A stretch of DNA of 64,000 bases from Oscillospiraceae bacterium (GTDB lineage: Bacteria > Bacillota > Clostridia > Oscillospirales > Oscillospiraceae): assembly GCA_015068035.1 (NCBI GenBank), contig SVLI01000003.1, positions 124,001 to 188,000 of the forward strand, in the 5' to 3' direction. The notes beneath the pieces are model-generated. The model searched no databases and was not told the origin of the DNA. It saw only the letters and a list, made by a program, of their open reading frames with translations. Numbering within the stretch: the first letter of the stretch is position 1; each line of letters begins with the position of its first letter. The translations under genes and the position numbers were made by a program. This document shows positions 61,409-64,000 of this stretch, piece after piece.

Positions 61409-63865
61409 TTAGCTTCTGTACTCTCCCCACTTCCACTCGCGGATTTCAGGCAGATCTTCACCGTAAAGGCGGATATGCTGCTTATGCGCAACCAGTTTAT
61501 CCTTCATACGCTGGACAAGCCCGCTGCCGCGATTGCCGAGCTGCGGCAGCAGCTGAGTTGCATCTATCACAAGATGGTAGCGATCCAGCCGATTCTGCAC
61601 CCGCATATCAAAGGGCGTTGTGATAGACCCCTCCTCCATATATCCGCGAACAGTAAGGTTTCGGTTATGCCGGTGATAGGTCAGTTCGTGAATCAGCTTT
61701 GGATACCCATGGAATGCGAACAAAATTGGCTTATCCTTTGTAAAGATCGTGTCGTAATCTGCATTCGAGAGTCCATGCGGATGCTCGGACGCAGGCTGCA
61801 GCTTCATCAGATCGACGACGTTCACGACGCGTACACGCACGCCAGGCAACTCATGGCGCAGGATATCCACCGCCGCCATGCATTCAATCGTCGGTTCATC
61901 GCCGCACCCTACCATAACAATATCCGGTTCCTCGCCCTCGTCATTTGAAGCCCACTGCCAAATACCAAGACCCTGCGCGCAATGGCGGACGGCCTCATCC
62001 ATATTCAAAAACTGCGTACGCGGATGCTTGGAAGCAACAATCACATTGACGTAATTTTTGCTGCGGATACAGTGGTCAAAAGTGCTGAGCAGGCAGTTTG
62101 CATCCGGCGGCAAATACAGGCGCACAACGTCTGCCTTTTTGCTCGCAACATGGTCAAGGAAGCCGGGGTCCTGATGCGTGAAGCCGTTGTGATCCTGCGC
62201 CCACACCGTGGACGAGAGCAGGAAATTAAGCGAGGCAATACTTCGCCGCCACGGAATGTCGTTGCTCATCTTAATCCACTTTGCATGCTGCGAGACCATG
62301 GAATCCACAATGCGGATGAAGGCTTCATAGGAATTGAACAGACCGTGACGACCCGTGAGCAGATATCCTTCCAGCCAGCCTTCACACATGTGCTCGGAGA
62401 GCATCGAGTCCAGAACCCGGCCCTCCGGCGCGATAAATTCATCACTTACATATCTTTCCGCTGCAAAGACGCGGTTAGTCTCTTCGAAGACCGCTGTGAG
62501 CTTGTTGGACATCGTCTCATCCGGTCCAAAAATACGGAAATTTTTCGCTTCACTGTTCAGACGCAGAATGTCGCGCACGAAGTTTGCAAGAATCGGCATA
62601 TCCTGCGCTTCCGTGCCGCCGGGATGCGGCACTTGGATTCCGTAATCCTGAAAATCCGGCATGCGCAGTTCACGCAGCAGGAGCCCACCGTTTGCATGTG
62701 GGTTTGCGCCCATACGCCGCTGCCCAGTGGGGGCAAGCGACAAGATCTCCGGAACGGGCGCACCGTTCTGATCAAACAGTTCCTCCGGACGGTAGCTTTT
62801 CAGCCATGCTTCCAACAAAGGAAGATGCTCCGGTCTGTCCATCGAAATCGGCACCTGATGCGCGCGAAAGCTCCCCTCCACCTGTTTGCCGTCAATCATT
62901 TTGGGCCCTGTCCATCCCTTTGGTGTGCGCAGAACGATCATCGGCCAGTTGGGACCGGAACGTACACCCTCCACACGCGCAGCACGCCAGATGGATTGAA
63001 TGTCCGCAATGACTTCGTCGAGCGTATTCGCCATAAGGCGGTGCATCGCCATTGGATCGTCACCCTCGACAAAATAGGGCTTCCATCCATAGCCGCGCAG
63101 GAGGCTTTCAAGCTCCGAATGCGGGATACGGGAAAGGACCGTCGGATTTGCGATCTTATAGCCATTGAGGTGCAGAATCGGCAGCACAGCTCCGTCCCCC
63201 GCCGGATTTAGGAACTTATTGCCATGCCATGCAGCAGCGAGAGGGCCGGTCTCCGCCTCGCCGTCCCCGATGACACAGGTAGCGATCAGGTCAGGATTGT
63301 CAAACACCGCACCAAACGCGTGGGAGAGCGAATAACCAAGCTCTCCTCCTTCATGAATGGAGCCGGGCACCTCCGGCGAAACATGGGACTGTACACCGCC
63401 CGGGAATGAGAACTGGCGAAACATGCGCTTCATGCCCTCTGCATCGCGGCTCACATTCGGATAAACCTCGCTGTATGAACCGTCCAACCAGTCCTGTGCA
63501 ATAAAAAAGTTACCGCCGTGACCCGGACCGGAGAGGTAGATCATATTGAGATCATAGGTCTTGATGACACGGTTGAGATGCGTGAAAATGAAATTCTGTC
63601 CAGGTACCGTGCCCCAGTGACCGACGATCTTGCGCTTGATGTGCTCCCGCTTCAGCGGTTCTCGCAGCAGTGGGTTATCCAAAAGATAAAGCTGTCCTGC
63701 CGAGAGGTAATTTGAAGCGCGCCACCACGCATCCAACTTTTTAAGCATTTTCTCATCGCATGGCGAAAGTTCAGCGTCTTTTTCGGATGCATGGTTTCCG
63801 GTAAAAGCCCTTTCAGCATTGGCCTCGCCGTACAGGTGTCTGAGTGTGTCCGTATTGCTGTTCAT
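61409..63865 (-). CDS. xfp: Xylulose-5-phosphate/fructose-6-phosphate phosphoketolase
   Basis: An 818-aa thiamine diphosphate enzyme of normal length that splits xylulose 5-phosphate or fructose 6-phosphate to acetyl phosphate and an aldose phosphate. Recognisable motifs include [32 protein letters not shown] for the diphosphate site, and [14 protein letters not shown]. It feeds acetate and ATP production. The start at 63865 has AGGAGG 8 nt upstream. The open frame upstream of it is not family-like. No ackA or pta is in the window. Confidence 0.97.
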   Translation of the reverse strand: MNSNTDTLRHLYGEANAERAFTGNHASEKDAELSPCDEKMLKKLDAWWRASNYLSAGQLYLLDNPLLREPLKREHIKRKIVGHWGTVPGQNFIFTHLNRVIKTYDLNMIYLSGPGHGGNFFIAQDWLDGSYSEVYPNVSRDAEGMKRMFRQFSFPGGVQSHVSPEVPGSIHEGGELGYSLSHAFGAVFDNPDLIATCVIGDGEAETGPLAAAWHGNKFLNPAGDGAVLPILHLNGYKIANPTVLSRIPHSELESLLRGYGWKPYFVEGDDPMAMHRLMANTLDEVIADIQSIWRAARVEGVRSGPNWPMIVLRTPKGWTGPKMIDGKQVEGSFRAHQVPISMDRPEHLPLLEAWLKSYRPEELFDQNGAPVPEILSLAPTGQRRMGANPHANGGLLLRELRMPDFQDYGIQVPHPGGTEAQDMPILANFVRDILRLNSEAKNFRIFGPDETMSNKLTAVFEETNRVFAAERYVSDEFIAPEGRVLDSMLSEHMCEGWLEGYLLTGRHGLFNSYEAFIRIVDSMVSQHAKWIKMSNDIPWRRSIASLNFLLSSTVWAQDHNGFTHQDPGFLDHVASKKADVVRLYLPPDANCLLSTFDHCIRSKNYVNVIVASKHPRTQFLNMDEAVRHCAQGLGIWQWASNDEGEEPDIVMVGCGDEPTIECMAAVDILRHELPGVRVRVVNVVDLMKLQPASEHPHGLSNADYDTIFTKDKPILFAFHGYPKLIHELTYHRHNRNLTVRGYMEEGSITTPFDMRVQNRLDRYHLVIDATQLLPQLGNRGSGLVQRMKDKLVAHKQHIRLYGEDLPEIREWKWGEYRS

Positions 63866-64000
63866 TAAAAATCCTCCTGTTTTCAAAATGAAGATCGTCG
63901 CAGCACCGCCTGCTGAGTACCGCATGCAGTAAATTTAATGATTTTTCACAAATCTAAAATTTGTACTTTACTCCTGCTCTAATATTTGTTAAAATACAAA
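63866..64000 (-). promoter_or_regulatory. xfp leader, edge of window
   Basis: AT-rich non-coding sequence with a perfect inverted repeat ACAAAT-CTAAA-ATTTGT (63948-63964), a possible operator. No convincing promoter is seen, and the window ends here. Confidence 0.3.

Overview
The window looks like chromosomal DNA of an endospore-forming, mid-GC member of the Clostridia, probably of the Oscillospirales type. This is inferred from spoIVA, spoIIID, spmA-spmB, a SpoIID-family gene, yunB, cotJ genes, CotF-like coat proteins and a GerS-like lipoprotein, together with a Phe T-box leader, ireB, a clostridial-style queA-tgt-yajC cluster and a type A RNase P RNA. No rRNA, tRNA, CRISPR array, insertion sequence or prophage was seen. 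Nearly all of the sequence is ordinary core genome, densely packed in operons with stop/start overlaps, clear sigma-A promoters and intrinsic terminators.

Layout: 0.2-6.4 kb (minus): a XerD-like recombinase, then a sigma-A driven operon SpoIID-family / queA / tgt / yajC / small membrane protein. 6.4-9.3 kb (plus): asd-dapA-dapB, the start of lysine and diaminopimelate synthesis, followed by a histidine-kinase-like protein that lacks its phosphoacceptor His. 10.4-15.1 kb (mostly minus): tatD, mntP, spmA-spmB, a phosphoribosyltransferase and a UroD-family protein, with an AbrB-type regulator divergent from spmA. 15.3-17.5 kb (plus): a DEDDh exonuclease and an AT-rich nucleotidyltransferase. 17.7-23.4 kb (minus): two small coat-type proteins, two unknown proteins, a mazF without an antitoxin gene, alr, a GerS-like lipoprotein and nnr. 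23.6-25.5 kb (plus): an accessory sigma/anti-sigma pair. 25.7-34.3 kb (plus): T-box-pheST, ireB, spoIVA with a near-consensus sigma-E promoter, an aminotransferase and a beta-lactamase-fold hydrolase.

34.3-42.9 kb (minus): cotJC behind an apparent cotJA-cotJB fusion, then the operon murD / two M42 peptidases / Met-gamma-lyase family / yunB / ligA. 43.0-43.4 kb: rnpB. 43.5-46.6 kb (minus): a YjiH-type membrane protein, an acidic membrane-anchored protein and yebC. 46.7-54.2 kb (plus): trmB, exoA, dusB, an ECF sigma factor and zinc-finger anti-sigma factor, a solitary metal-binding lipoprotein, a two-subunit class I fumarase and a second tyrosine recombinase. 54.3-56.3 kb (minus): dnaD- and dnaI-like primosome genes, sharing an overlapping divergent promoter with a U32-family gene. 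56.5-61.3 kb (plus): U32, homocysteine methyltransferase family, an MFS transporter and spoIIID. 61.4-63.9 kb (minus): phosphoketolase.

The most unusual observations are: (1) the CotJA-CotJB fusion; (2) a recurring arrangement in which the ribosome binding site lies inside a strong hairpin, ahead of three genes for membrane, sporulation-linked or unknown proteins; (3) two tyrosine recombinases, one of which lacks the catalytic lysine motif while the other is coupled to fumarase genes; (4) an orphan mazF; (5) two separate sigma/anti-sigma modules. I did not find a convincing large undescribed defence or biosynthetic system. Starts were corrected where a ribosome binding site and family alignment supported an internal codon. 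All functions are inferred from sequence recognition by eye, with no database search.
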